Below, piece after piece: positions 44,963 through 53,398 of a DNA stretch of 64,000 nucleotides. The notes below the pieces were generated by a model. It was not told where the DNA came from. It did no database searches and was given only the letters and a program-made list of their open reading frames with translations. This DNA is from Phycisphaera sp. (lineage in GTDB: Bacteria; Planctomycetota; Phycisphaerae; Phycisphaerales; Zrk34): contig WGMA01000015.1 in assembly GCA_016125285.1 (NCBI GenBank), forward strand, positions 1 to 64,000, read 5' to 3'. The translations under genes and the position numbers were made by a program. Numbering within the stretch: position 1 is the stretch's first letter; each line of letters starts with the position of its first letter.

Positions 44963-46069
44963 TCAGCCACCCTTCTTCGACTTCAGATCGGCCCAGTACT
45001 CGTCAACGTTTTCCTTCGTGATCTTGCGCGGTGGGATGTCGACGTAGTGGCTTTCGGGGACGACGCCCTTGCCGTTCTTGAGGATCTCGGTCAGCCACTT
45101 GACGGATTGATACCCGTACTCGTAAGGGTTTTGCACGACGGTGCCGACGCACGTACCGTCCTTGATCGCTTGGAGAGTTACGTCGTTCTCGTCGAAGCCG
45201 ATGAGTTTGACCGTGCCGAGTTTGTCGGCTTTCTGCAACGCCTGGTAGCACGCGGGCGGGTTGTACTCGAACAGCCCCACCATTGCGTTCATCTCCTTGT
45301 AGGCGTTGATCGTGTCTTCGGCCTTCTGCTGGGCGACTTGTGCGGCGCCGCCGTCAAGGATCGTTCCGAGGATCGTGTACTTGTCGCCCTTGATCGGATC
45401 GCCCACCGGGTCCCACGCGTTACTCTGACTCTTATAGAACGCCTGGTCCCGATCCAACCGCGCTCCGCCGAGCAGTTCATCAATGACGCCCTGACGGCGG
45501 TACTTGCTGTTGTCCTGCTCGAGGCGGCCGATGAAGAGCATCACGTTGCCGCCGTCCGGCAGCGCCTGCTTAACCAACTCGCCACACAGGCGACCGGCCT
45601 TGTAGTTGTCCATGCCGATGTACATCAGCCGGTTACTCTTGGGCGCATCGGAATCGTGCGTGATCAGCGGAACTTTACCGGCGATCGAGTTGAGCCAATC
45701 GGTCTGATTGTCGGCGTCGAGCGGGCTGATGGCGATGGCGTTGATCCCCGCGGAGATCAGGTCCTCGACGATCTGCTTCTGTTTCACGGCGCTGGCCTCG
45801 GGCGGCATCTTCACGTCGACGTGCACACCCAGGTCCTTCTCAGCGTCCTTAGCGCCGGCCTCGGCGATCTTCCAGAAGTCGGCGATCTGGTTGGTGACGA
45901 AGGCAATCTGCGGCTTGTCACCGCCGGTCGATCCGCCGCCGCCCGCGTTGGGCGTCGATCCGCCGCCGGCGCCTCCGCCGGAGCCCGCGTCGCCCTTGCC
46001 GCAGCCGGTCAGCGTCAGCATGGTCACCATCACGCACAGCATCGCGCTGCGAAGAATCCGTGTGCTCAT
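44963..46069 (-). CDS. Periplasmic-binding lipoprotein of ribose-type ABC importer
   Basis: This is a 368-residue substrate-binding protein. A lipoprotein signal with LTGC gives lipidated Cys23, followed by a Gly/Ser-rich tether (about 24-50). The Peripla_BP_4 domain starts at 'KPQIAFVTNQIADFWKIAEAGAKDAE' and has 'INAIAISPLDADNQTDWLNSI', 'PLITHDSDAPKSNR' and 'LIGFDENDVTLQAIKDG', as in ribose/galactose/xylose-type binders. AGGAGA lies about 10 bp before ATG 46069; another ATG at 46077 is not favoured. It is the first gene of the importer operon. The ligand is probably a monosaccharide or sugar acid. Confidence 0.92.
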   Translation of the reverse strand: MSTRILRSAMLCVMVTMLTLTGCGKGDAGSGGGAGGGSTPNAGGGGSTGGDKPQIAFVTNQIADFWKIAEAGAKDAEKDLGVHVDVKMPPEASAVKQKQIVEDLISAGINAIAISPLDADNQTDWLNSIAGKVPLITHDSDAPKSNRLMYIGMDNYKAGRLCGELVKQALPDGGNVMLFIGRLEQDNSKYRRQGVIDELLGGARLDRDQAFYKSQSNAWDPVGDPIKGDKYTILGTILDGGAAQVAQQKAEDTINAYKEMNAMVGLFEYNPPACYQALQKADKLGTVKLIGFDENDVTLQAIKDGTCVGTVVQNPYEYGYQSVKWLTEILKNGKGVVPESHYVDIPPRKITKENVDEYWADLKSKKGG

Positions 46070-46484
46070 CGGTTCATGTCTCCTGGAGATTGCGTAGCGG
46101 GGTGCGCGTCGCGCATCGTCCGTTCGTTTAAAGGTGCGAGACCACTTTACCCGTGCCATCCGGCCGCGGCAACCGTGACGCAATAGTGAAACGCGAAAGC
46201 TCAATGGCGCGACGCGTTAGCTCAATTCGCTGCGGCAGACGTTTATGTCGCCGTGACGCGATGATGGCCATATGCCGGGATTTGCCGGGATATCGCCGAT
46301 CCGACGCGCCGCCGGAAAAACTCAATCGGCGCACGCCGCGCCGCGCCGATCTGACGCATTTATTCAGGCCGCGACCGCGCCGCGTGTGCAACCCGCCGAC
46401 CGTCGCTCCGGTAGGCGTTGGAGGTGGGGCGGACCGGCACGCCCGCCCCGCGACACATCACCGCTAACGCATGGGGAACGTCAC
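46070..46484. other. Divergent regulatory region of the sugar importer
   Basis: This 415-bp non-coding stretch has three notable structures. Direct repeats AGCTCAAT at 46198-46205 and 46219-46226 start 21 bp apart (two helical turns). Direct repeats TGCCGGGAT at 46273-46281 and 46283-46291 start 10 bp apart. A hairpin ATCGGCGC (46325-46332)/GCGCCGAT (46343-46350) follows. The spacing of the first pair fits a tandem-binding activator of the importer. No gene is visible in this stretch. Confidence 0.45.
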
Positions 46485-48272
46485 ATGACCCTCGCACGTA
46501 ACTGGAAGAAATGGCTGATGCTGCTGCTGATCGCCACGATGCTGATGCCGCTGGTCGGCCCGACGCGCTCGGCCCGCGCCGCCGAGAAGACCGCCGCGCA
46601 GCTCATGCCCGAGACCACCGTCTTCTACGCGGAGATCGCGCATCCCGACCGCGTGCTCGCCACGCTGCTCGATCACCCGCTGTCCAAAAAGATCCAGGCG
46701 TCGCCGGAGTATCGGCAGGGACTCAAGGCCCCGCAGCTCGCGCCGCTCTACGGCGTGGTCGACGCGATGGAACTGAAGATGGACATGAAGTGGCGGCCGA
46801 TGCTGCAGAAGCTCACCGACGGCGGGCTCTACGTCGGCGTCGACATCGCGTCGAAGGGCGGCGTGCTCCTCGCGAAGTCCAGCGACCCCGAGCTGCCCGG
46901 CAGGTTCGCCGACGCGCTGGCCGACGTGGCGCGTCAGACCGCCGCGGAGCACGGCAACGACAACGCCGTCGAGCGGCGCGACTACAAGGGCATCGTCGCG
47001 TACAAGATCAACAAGGGCGTGCACGCCGCGGTGGGGCCGTGGCTGGTGATCTCCAACCAGGGCGACCTCGCCAGGGCCGTCGCCGACGCGTACCTCGGCG
47101 GCCAGGCGCCGTCGCTCGACGACGAGACCGAGTTCCGCGCCGCACGCAGCGGCCGCCGCGACGGCGCCGCCGGGTGGGCCTACCTGAAGATGCGCACGCT
47201 GCGCGAGATGGGTGTCGGCCGCGAGGCGTTCGCCAATCGGCTCAACAACCCCGGCGTCGAGTTCCTGCTCGGCGGCGTGCTGTCCGTCCTCCGCCGCGCC
47301 GACTTCGTCACCCTCGACCTGCTCGCCGACGACACGTCGCTCCGCGCCGCGATCAACCTGCCCCGCAGCGAAGGCGACATCCCCAAGGCTCGCGCGTTCT
47401 ACTTCGGCCCCGAGGGCGAGGGCGGCGCCCCCAAGCCGCTGCGGCCCGAGGGCACGCTGCTGAACCTCACGATGTATCGCGACCTCGCGGCCATGTGGAA
47501 CGCCGCGCCCGACCTGTTCGACGAGGACACCGCCGCGAAGCTCGCCAAGGCCGACACCGATCTGTCGAACTTCTTCGGCGGCCGCCCGTTCGGCGCCGAG
47601 ATCCTCCCGGCGATCGGACCGCGGTCGCAGCTGCTGGTCGTGCAGATGCCCGCCGACCCGGACGCGAAGGGCCCGGCGCCGCAGATCAAGATCCCCGCCG
47701 CGGCGTTCGTCCTGCAGTCGCCGAACCCCGAGAAGATCACGCCGTTCATGAAGGTCGCGTTCCAGACGCTGATCGCTTTCGCGAACATCGACGGCGCGTC
47801 CAAAGGCCGGCCGACGCTGATGCTCACCAACGAGAAGCGCGAGGCCGGCGACCTGGTCTCCGCGGAATACCTGGTGATGCCGGGCGACAAGCCGATGGCG
47901 AACGCCGAGGTCTACTACAACTTCTCGCCCGCGCTGGCGATCAGCGGCGACACGATCATCATCGCGTCGACCAAGCGCCTCGCCGAGTCGCTGATGACGC
48001 TGGCGAAGGCACAGGCCGGGCAGACCGTCAAGTCCAACACGCTGCTGGAGATCAACGGCGCCGCGACGCACCAGGCGCTGGCCGCCAACCGCGAGCAGCT
48101 GATCGCGCAGAACATGATCAAGGAGGGCCACACGCGCGAGCAGGCCGAGGCCGCGATCAACGGCCTGCTTCAGCTCGTCGAGCTCATCAAGGCCGCCGAC
48201 GTGCACCTGACCCGCACGGACAAGACGCTGTCGCTCGAACTCGGCGTTCAGATCAAACCCGTCAGCGAGTGA
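46485..48272 (+). CDS. Large secreted protein of unknown function (DUF3352-like)
   Basis: This 595-residue protein has a signal peptide (about 1-34, WLMLLLIATMLMPLVGPTRSARA). The N-terminal pattern 'LMPETTVFYAEIAHPDRVLATLLDHPLSKKIQ' and later 'TDGGLYVGVDIASKGG' resemble the DUF3352-like proteins common in planctomycetes; this is a memory-based match. A charged C-terminal helix region with 'REQLIAQNMIKEGHTREQAEAAINGLLQLVELI' follows. GGGGAA precedes ATG 46485; the open frame upstream is not conserved-looking. No enzyme motif is visible. It precedes DUF1800/DUF1501 genes on the same strand, separated by a stable hairpin. Confidence 0.72.
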   Translation: MTLARNWKKWLMLLLIATMLMPLVGPTRSARAAEKTAAQLMPETTVFYAEIAHPDRVLATLLDHPLSKKIQASPEYRQGLKAPQLAPLYGVVDAMELKMDMKWRPMLQKLTDGGLYVGVDIASKGGVLLAKSSDPELPGRFADALADVARQTAAEHGNDNAVERRDYKGIVAYKINKGVHAAVGPWLVISNQGDLARAVADAYLGGQAPSLDDETEFRAARSGRRDGAAGWAYLKMRTLREMGVGREAFANRLNNPGVEFLLGGVLSVLRRADFVTLDLLADDTSLRAAINLPRSEGDIPKARAFYFGPEGEGGAPKPLRPEGTLLNLTMYRDLAAMWNAAPDLFDEDTAAKLAKADTDLSNFFGGRPFGAEILPAIGPRSQLLVVQMPADPDAKGPAPQIKIPAAAFVLQSPNPEKITPFMKVAFQTLIAFANIDGASKGRPTLMLTNEKREAGDLVSAEYLVMPGDKPMANAEVYYNFSPALAISGDTIIIASTKRLAESLMTLAKAQAGQTVKSNTLLEINGAATHQALAANREQLIAQNMIKEGHTREQAEAAINGLLQLVELIKAADVHLTRTDKTLSLELGVQIKPVSE

Positions 48273-48282
48273 CTGTTTAGCG

Positions 48283-48299
48283 ACGCCCCGCAGGGGCGT
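48283..48299. repeat. Perfect intergenic hairpin
   Basis: ACGCCCC-GCA-GGGGCGT (7-bp arms, 3-nt loop) lies 10 bp after the stop of the DUF3352-like gene. It has no T-run, and is perhaps a dispersed palindromic repeat or a processing site. Confidence 0.5.
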
Positions 48300-48322
48300 G
48301 TGACTCCGGACAGGAAATGCCC

Positions 48323-49732
48323 ATGCCGACCGACCTCACCGAACTCGACCCGCAGCAGGCGTGGGCGCCTTACACGCCCGACGCGCAGCGGCCGTGGAAC
48401 ATCCGCCGCGCGGCGCACCTCTACCGGCGTGCCGCGTTCGGCGCGGACTACGCGACGCTCACCGCCGCCGTCGACGCCGGGCCCGCCACCGTCATCGACG
48501 CACTGTTCACCGCATCCGAGCCCGCTGGGGACGGCGCGAACCAGCGCGGCGACGGGAGTGACGCCGTCGCCGCGTTTGACCGCCAGATGGAGTCCCTCAG
48601 CAGCGCGATGATGGGCACCGGCGACCCGCGCGCCCTCTCCGCGTCGTGGCTGTATCGCATGGTGAACACGCCCGCGCCGCTGCTCGAGCGCGTCACGCTC
48701 TGCTGGCACGACCACTTCGCCACCTCCGCCGCGAAGGTCACCAAGTCACGCCTCATGCTCGACCACCTCGACCTGCTCCGCAGCCACGCGCTCGGCGCGT
48801 TCGAGCCGTTCGTCCAGGCCATCAGCCGCGACCCGGCGATGCTCATCTGGCTCGACTCCACCGTCAACCGACGCGTCAGCCCCAACGAGAACTACGCACG
48901 CGAGGTCATGGAGCTGTTCTGCCTCGGCGTCGGCCACTACACCGAGGACGACATCAAGCAGGTCGCCCGCGCGTTCACCGGCTGGGAGGTCCACCGCGAC
49001 CGATTCACCTTCAACAAGTTCCAGCACGACACGCGCGACAAGACCTTCCTCGGCCACACCGGCGACTACGACGGCGACGACGCCATCCGCATCATCCTCG
49101 CTCAGCCCGCCGCGTCGCGACACATCGCACGCAAGCTCGCACGCGCGTTCGTCTGCGACGAGCCCGAGCTGCCCGACACGCTCATCCAGCCGCTCGCCGA
49201 TCAGCTCCGCGACAACGGCTTCGTCATCGCGCCCGTCGTGCGACGCATCCTGTCGTCGAGCCTGTTCTTCTCCGAGCACGCCATCGGCCGCAAGGTTCGC
49301 AGCCCCGTCACGCTCGGCGTCGGCATGCTCCGCGCGTTCGACGCGACGACCAACATGAACCAGCTCGCCGCCGCCGTCGACACGCTGGGGCAGCTGCCGC
49401 TGTTCCCGCCGTCGGTCAAGGGCTGGGACGGCGGGCGCACGTGGATCAACAGCTCCACGCTGCTCGGCCGCGCCAACCTCGCCCGCGCGTTCGGCCTCGG
49501 CGGGCAGGTCAAGTTCAACGCCGGCTCACTCGCCGCGACCGCCGCGAAGCACGGCGTCACGAAGCCCGCCGACGCCGTGAACTGGATGCTCGACCTGATC
49601 GTCCCCCTCGACCCGCCCGCCGACGTCCGCGACCAGCTCGTCGCGATCGCCTCGGGCCCCGGCGACGAGAACCAACGCCTCGGCAAGACCCTCCAGGCGA
49701 TCGGCACGCTGCCCGAATTCAACCTCGCGTGA
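48323..49732 (+). CDS. DUF1800 family protein
   Basis: This 469-residue protein of the DUF1800 family has the motif 'AAHLYRRAAFGADYATL' near the N-terminus, 'LCWHDHFATS' near 130, 'NENYAREVMELFCLGVGHYTEDDIKQVARAFTGW' near 195-228 and 'FPPSVKGWDGGRTWINSSTLL' near 385. These proteins almost always pair with a DUF1501 protein, as here (17 bp downstream). Function is not established; a role at the cell surface or in export is suspected. Two ATGs lie 6 bp apart (48317, 48323); AGGAA spacing favours the second. Confidence 0.9.
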   Translation: MPTDLTELDPQQAWAPYTPDAQRPWNIRRAAHLYRRAAFGADYATLTAAVDAGPATVIDALFTASEPAGDGANQRGDGSDAVAAFDRQMESLSSAMMGTGDPRALSASWLYRMVNTPAPLLERVTLCWHDHFATSAAKVTKSRLMLDHLDLLRSHALGAFEPFVQAISRDPAMLIWLDSTVNRRVSPNENYAREVMELFCLGVGHYTEDDIKQVARAFTGWEVHRDRFTFNKFQHDTRDKTFLGHTGDYDGDDAIRIILAQPAASRHIARKLARAFVCDEPELPDTLIQPLADQLRDNGFVIAPVVRRILSSSLFFSEHAIGRKVRSPVTLGVGMLRAFDATTNMNQLAAAVDTLGQLPLFPPSVKGWDGGRTWINSSTLLGRANLARAFGLGGQVKFNAGSLAATAAKHGVTKPADAVNWMLDLIVPLDPPADVRDQLVAIASGPGDENQRLGKTLQAIGTLPEFNLA

Positions 49733-49749
49733 ATGATCGGAGCCCCACG

Positions 49750-51012
49750 ATGACCCCCACACGCCGTGACTTTCTCAAGACCTCCGTCGGCTCGACCGCG
49801 CTCGTTTCACTGGCGTCGAGCGTGCCGCTGTTCATGCGCGACGCCGCCGCGCTCGCCGCGCCTTCGAAGGGTGACAACGTGCTCGTCGTCATCCAGATGT
49901 CCGGCGGCAACGACGGGCTCAACACCGTCGTGCCCTACGCCGACGACGCCTACGCACGCAACCGCAACACACTGCGCCTCAGCCCCAACGGGGTGCACAA
50001 GATCGACGATTACATCGGCCTGCACCCCAGCCTCGACAACCTCTTCAAGCTGCTCGACGCTAACCAGCTCGCGATCCTCCAGGGCGTCGGCTACCCGAAC
50101 CCCAACCGCTCGCACTTCGAGTCGATGGACATCTGGCAGACCGCGCGCGTCGACATGACGGAGGCCAACGCGGGCCTCGGTGGGCGGCGCACCGGGTGGA
50201 TCGGTCGCTACCTCGACACGACCGCCGCCGCGGGGCTCGACGTGCCCGCGCTGCACATCGGCGGCGGGCGCCAGCCGCTCGCCCTCGCCGGTGAGCAGGC
50301 CCGCGCCGCGTCCGTGCAATCGATGGACGCGTTCAAGCTCGACACCGGCGGCGACACGTCGCTGCGTCAGTCGATCGAACGCATCGCCGCCGTGCCGCGC
50401 GGCAACGCGAACCCCGGCGAGGCGGGCGACGATCTGCTCGGCTTTCTGCAGCGCTCGACCGTCGGCGCGCTGGCGTCGAGTCAGCGTGTGCATGATGCGC
50501 TGGCGCGTTACGACAACCGGGCCGCGTACCCGGGCACGGCGTTGGCGCAGCAGCTGCGCACCGTCGCGCAGCTGATCGACGCGGGGATGGGCACGCGCGT
50601 GTACTACCTCGAGCTCGGCGGGTTCGACACGCACGCCAACCAGGCCCCGCAGCAGGCCGGCCTGCTCCGCGAGCTCGGCGACGCGATCGGCGCGTTCATG
50701 GCCGACCTGACCGCGCGCGGGCACGCCGACCGCACGCTGCTGATGACCTTCAGCGAGTTCGGCCGCCGCGTGAAGGAAAACGCCTCACAGGGCACCGACC
50801 ACGGCGTCGCCGCCCCGATGTTCCTCGCCGGCGGCCGCGTCACCCCCGGCCTCGTCGGCAAGCACCCGTCACTCACCGATCTGACCGACGGCGACCTCAT
50901 CCACCACACCGACTTCCGCCGCGTCTACGCGACGATCCTCCGCGACTGGCTCGGCGCGAAGCCCGCGCCGGTGCTGCTCGGCGAGTACGAGCCGGTGGTG
51001 TTTTTGAGGTAG
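49750..51012 (+). CDS. DUF1501 family protein with Tat signal
   Basis: This 420-residue protein begins with a twin-arginine export signal, TRRDFLKTSVGSTALVSLASS, so it is folded before export. The body matches DUF1501, a sulfatase/phosphatase-like fold: 'LVVIQMSGGNDGLNTVVPY', 'GLHPSLDNLFKLLD', 'ELGGFDTHANQ', 'MTFSEFGRRVKEN', 'GTDHGVAAPMFLAGG'. The Asp and His residues in these motifs suggest metal binding. It is the partner of the DUF1800 gene immediately upstream. GGAG lies 8 bp before ATG 49750. Confidence 0.92.
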   Translation: MTPTRRDFLKTSVGSTALVSLASSVPLFMRDAAALAAPSKGDNVLVVIQMSGGNDGLNTVVPYADDAYARNRNTLRLSPNGVHKIDDYIGLHPSLDNLFKLLDANQLAILQGVGYPNPNRSHFESMDIWQTARVDMTEANAGLGGRRTGWIGRYLDTTAAAGLDVPALHIGGGRQPLALAGEQARAASVQSMDAFKLDTGGDTSLRQSIERIAAVPRGNANPGEAGDDLLGFLQRSTVGALASSQRVHDALARYDNRAAYPGTALAQQLRTVAQLIDAGMGTRVYYLELGGFDTHANQAPQQAGLLRELGDAIGAFMADLTARGHADRTLLMTFSEFGRRVKENASQGTDHGVAAPMFLAGGRVTPGLVGKHPSLTDLTDGDLIHHTDFRRVYATILRDWLGAKPAPVLLGEYEPVVFLR

Positions 51013-51025
51013 ACAGGTGCCCGTA

Positions 51026-51397
51026 TCAGGCTGGCTCAGTTACCAGAACATGGATGTAATCCGGCTCCCGGTCGTCGTTCACGTAGATTCGGACACGTGA
51101 ACGGATAGCCGTTTTTTCGATCGTGACGAGCGTTTCGTCGTGGACGTTGCAGATCGCCACGCGACGAGAAGGGGTTTCGATTTCACCTTCAAATGCGAGC
51201 GTCAGATCCGATGGCGGTGCGCCCTCGTCGGTAAGAATCGCCCGTGTCTCGCCGTCCTGAGCCGAAAGCGTTCCCACCGCGATACAGCTTTCGGTGGATG
51301 CGATCAGGCCATCGATCGATTCCGGAATCGCACCGAAGGACGGATCGAGGATCAGCAGAAGCGAGTTGGGTGGTGATATGTACAGTTCGTTGATCAT
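51026..51397 (-). CDS. Hypothetical protein
   Basis: This 123-residue protein is not recognised. It starts MINELYISPPNSLLLILDPS, has no signal peptide or membrane segment, and shows alternating polar/hydrophobic beta-like strands ('DLTLAFEGEIE', 'RVAICNVHDETLVTIE', 'RSRVRIYVNDD'). The gene starts 2 bp after the stop of the SGNH hydrolase gene on the same strand, so they are probably cotranscribed. Codon third positions are less GC-rich than those of its neighbours, which hints at a different origin. The start is decided by this close junction. Confidence 0.6.
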   Translation of the reverse strand: MINELYISPPNSLLLILDPSFGAIPESIDGLIASTESCIAVGTLSAQDGETRAILTDEGAPPSDLTLAFEGEIETPSRRVAICNVHDETLVTIEKTAIRSRVRIYVNDDREPDYIHVLVTEPA

Positions 51398-51399
51398 GC

Positions 51400-52533
51400 T
51401 CAGGGACTCTCGATCGGCTCGATACCCAGCAACTCGGTCAGTTCCTTCGCAAGCAACTCCGCGGCGATGGCGTGGCCGGCGGGTTTCCAGTGGCAGTCGT
51501 CGTGGAAGTAGGTCTTCTCGGCGCCGAGTTCGAGGAGGCGGTCGGTGGTGTCGACGCACGGTACGCCCATGGCGTTGAACGCTTCGGCGACCTTCTTCGC
51601 GGGCAGGCGCAGGTCGCGTGTGGTGTCGGGCGGTTGGCCGTCGCGTTCGGCGGTGATCTGCTCGATCGCGCCGGTCTCGGGGATGATCAGCACGATGACC
51701 GGGATGTGCTCGGTCTTGCAGCGCTCGACGATCTTGCCGCACTCGGTGGTAAACAGTCGCATCTGGTTCTGGAGGTGCGGGTGTTCCCACGCGTCGGGCA
51801 GGTAGAGGTACTTGTTGTATCGGAAGCGGTTGGGCTCATCGAGCGACAGGGCGTCGAGGCCGCGGTCGAGCAGGCGGACGAGGTGGCTGAAGCGTTTGAG
51901 GTCGAAGCGGTCGCGCGTGCCGCGGTAGAGCGTGCCGTCGATGACGGTCACGGCGTCGCGGTCGCCGAACGCGGAGGTGATGTCGTTGCCGAGGTAGATG
52001 CCGAGGATCACCGCGGCGGGCTTGGGCTGCGTGTCGAGGTGATGCTCGAAGACGAGGCGGTACTCGTCGGGCCCGTGTTTGGGCACGCCGGTGTCGATGA
52101 ACGTCAGCCGCCCGGCGAAACGCTTGTCGAGCAGGCCGGCGAAGGTCTGGTCGTAGTCGACGGGCTGGCCGAACGTGAACGAGTCGCCGATGAGCAGGAC
52201 GGGTTGGCCGGAGCGCGGGTACGGGTCGACGGGCACGCGGTAGCCGAGGTCGTCGGTGACGATGGTGTAGCGTGTCTCGCCGACGTCGACGATCTGGTGG
52301 GCGTGGACGTCCATCGTGTGGACGCCGGGGATGTCGGGGTGCATGCGGTAGCACGTGGGGACCCACAGCGTCTGCGGCGCGATCATCCGCAGCACGCCCT
52401 CGGCGATGAGCGCCGCGATGAGCATGGCGAGCGTCACCGCGCCGGCGCGGAACAGCCAGCGCTTCCAGCGTGGGTAAGCGCGCGGCGGGGTAGACGGCGG
52501 GGCGGACGGGGTTGCGGGTTCGTCGTCGGGCAC
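51400..52533 (-). CDS. Membrane-anchored SGNH/GDSL hydrolase-like protein
   Basis: This 377-residue protein has a Pro-rich N-terminus, one transmembrane helix (about 26-46) and an extracytoplasmic SGNH domain. Block I is GDSFTFG (about 115-121), block III is YLGNDI (about 178-183), and the terminal Asp/His pair is in 'DDCHWKPAGHAIAAELL' (about 345-361). The arrangement resembles AlgX/DltD-like acetyl transfer or esterase proteins of polysaccharide modification. It lies divergent to the GntR regulator across 182 bp, so it might be controlled from the same region. Substrate unknown. Confidence 0.85.
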   Translation of the reverse strand: MPDDEPATPSAPPSTPPRAYPRWKRWLFRAGAVTLAMLIAALIAEGVLRMIAPQTLWVPTCYRMHPDIPGVHTMDVHAHQIVDVGETRYTIVTDDLGYRVPVDPYPRSGQPVLLIGDSFTFGQPVDYDQTFAGLLDKRFAGRLTFIDTGVPKHGPDEYRLVFEHHLDTQPKPAAVILGIYLGNDITSAFGDRDAVTVIDGTLYRGTRDRFDLKRFSHLVRLLDRGLDALSLDEPNRFRYNKYLYLPDAWEHPHLQNQMRLFTTECGKIVERCKTEHIPVIVLIIPETGAIEQITAERDGQPPDTTRDLRLPAKKVAEAFNAMGVPCVDTTDRLLELGAEKTYFHDDCHWKPAGHAIAAELLAKELTELLGIEPIESP

Positions 52534-52647
52534 GCCGCCATTGTACGGTGCGCGGTTTTCGCGGGGGCGCTCCGGTCGTAACCCGCTGCGCCATCGGCCT
52601 TGCGAGCCGGTCGCGCGCCTCGGCCGAACATTTCACATCGCCGATCC

Positions 52648-52675
52648 TTGACTCGCCGCCGCACGCGCCTAGTAT
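52648..52675 (+). promoter_or_regulatory. Sigma-70-type promoter of the GntR regulator gene
   Basis: TTGACT (52648-52653, 5 of 6) and TAGTAT (52670-52675, 4 of 6) are 16 bp apart. The -10 box overlaps the palindromic operator at 52673-52689. Confidence 0.6.
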
Positions 52676-52689
52676 TTGTCCAACAAATA
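52673..52689. promoter_or_regulatory. GntR/FadR-type operator
   Basis: TATTTGTCCAACAAATA is a perfect 7-3-7 palindrome whose core TTGT-N3-ACAA matches the TNGTNNNACNA consensus of FadR-subfamily regulators. It overlaps the -10 box and lies 27 bp before the GntR start codon, so autorepression is likely. Confidence 0.72.
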
Positions 52690-52715
52690 TTCGTCCTCCT
52701 GTTGGGTAGGTATTC

Positions 52716-53357
52716 ATGAAGAATTCGACGCTGCTGGACCGGTTTCGCAGGCATCTGCTGGAGGACGGCTACGCGCCGGGGGATCGGCTGCAGCCGGAGA
52801 CGGAACTGGCCGAGCGGTTCAACGTCTCGCGGAACACGATCCGCGAGATCATCATGCACCTGTGCTTTTCGGGCGTGCTGGAGCGGGCGACGAGCCGTGG
52901 AACCGTGGTTCGGGCGCTCGATGTGGACCTGCTCGAGGAGGACCTGGCGTTTCGGCTGGAGATCTCGCGGTACAGCTTTACGGAGCTGAAGGAGACGCGG
53001 GCGACGATCGAGTGTGCGATCCTGCCGCTGGTCGCGGCGCGCATGACGCCCGAGGCTGCGGACCGGCTCGCGAAGAACATCGACGCGATGGAGGCCGCGG
53101 CGGATCGGCCGGATGATGCGGATATGTTGGACAAAGAATTCCACCTGGCGCTGCTGGACGTGTGCGGCAACCGGCCGCTGCGGCTGTTCTCGCACGTCAT
53201 CTCGCGGCTGTTCGATCGCTCGTATCGCGGCGCGTTCCTCAACCGCGACGCGGCGATGAAGTCGGTGCGCGACCACCGCGCGCTGCTGCGGTTCCTGCTC
53301 GATCACAACGTCGACGCGGCGCGCGAGCTGCTCGCCGCGCACATCAACGCGACCTGA
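52716..53357 (+). CDS. GntR-family transcriptional regulator (FadR subfamily, FCD domain)
   Basis: This 213-residue DNA-binding regulator has a winged helix-turn-helix at residues about 5-70 ('YAPGDRLQPETELAERFNVSRNTIREIIMHL') and an all-helical FCD ligand domain at about 80-205. Candidate metal ligands are in 'DKEFHLALLDVCGNRPL' and the terminal 'RDHRALLRFL'. Ligands of this subfamily are often sugar acids or other carboxylates. It sits upstream of a sialidase-like gene and divergent to the SGNH gene; either could be its target. Confidence 0.92.
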   Translation: MKNSTLLDRFRRHLLEDGYAPGDRLQPETELAERFNVSRNTIREIIMHLCFSGVLERATSRGTVVRALDVDLLEEDLAFRLEISRYSFTELKETRATIECAILPLVAARMTPEAADRLAKNIDAMEAAADRPDDADMLDKEFHLALLDVCGNRPLRLFSHVISRLFDRSYRGAFLNRDAAMKSVRDHRALLRFLLDHNVDAARELLAAHINAT

Positions 53358-53374
53358 CCGGCGGCCGCCGCCGG
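53358..53374. other. Hairpin between GntR and sialidase genes
   Basis: CCGGCGG-CCG-CCGCCGG (7-bp perfect arms) starts right after the GntR stop codon. There is no T-run; it may lower expression of the downstream gene or be a processing site. Confidence 0.4.
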
Positions 53375-53398
53375 ACCTGATCCTAGACGGAGCACCCG

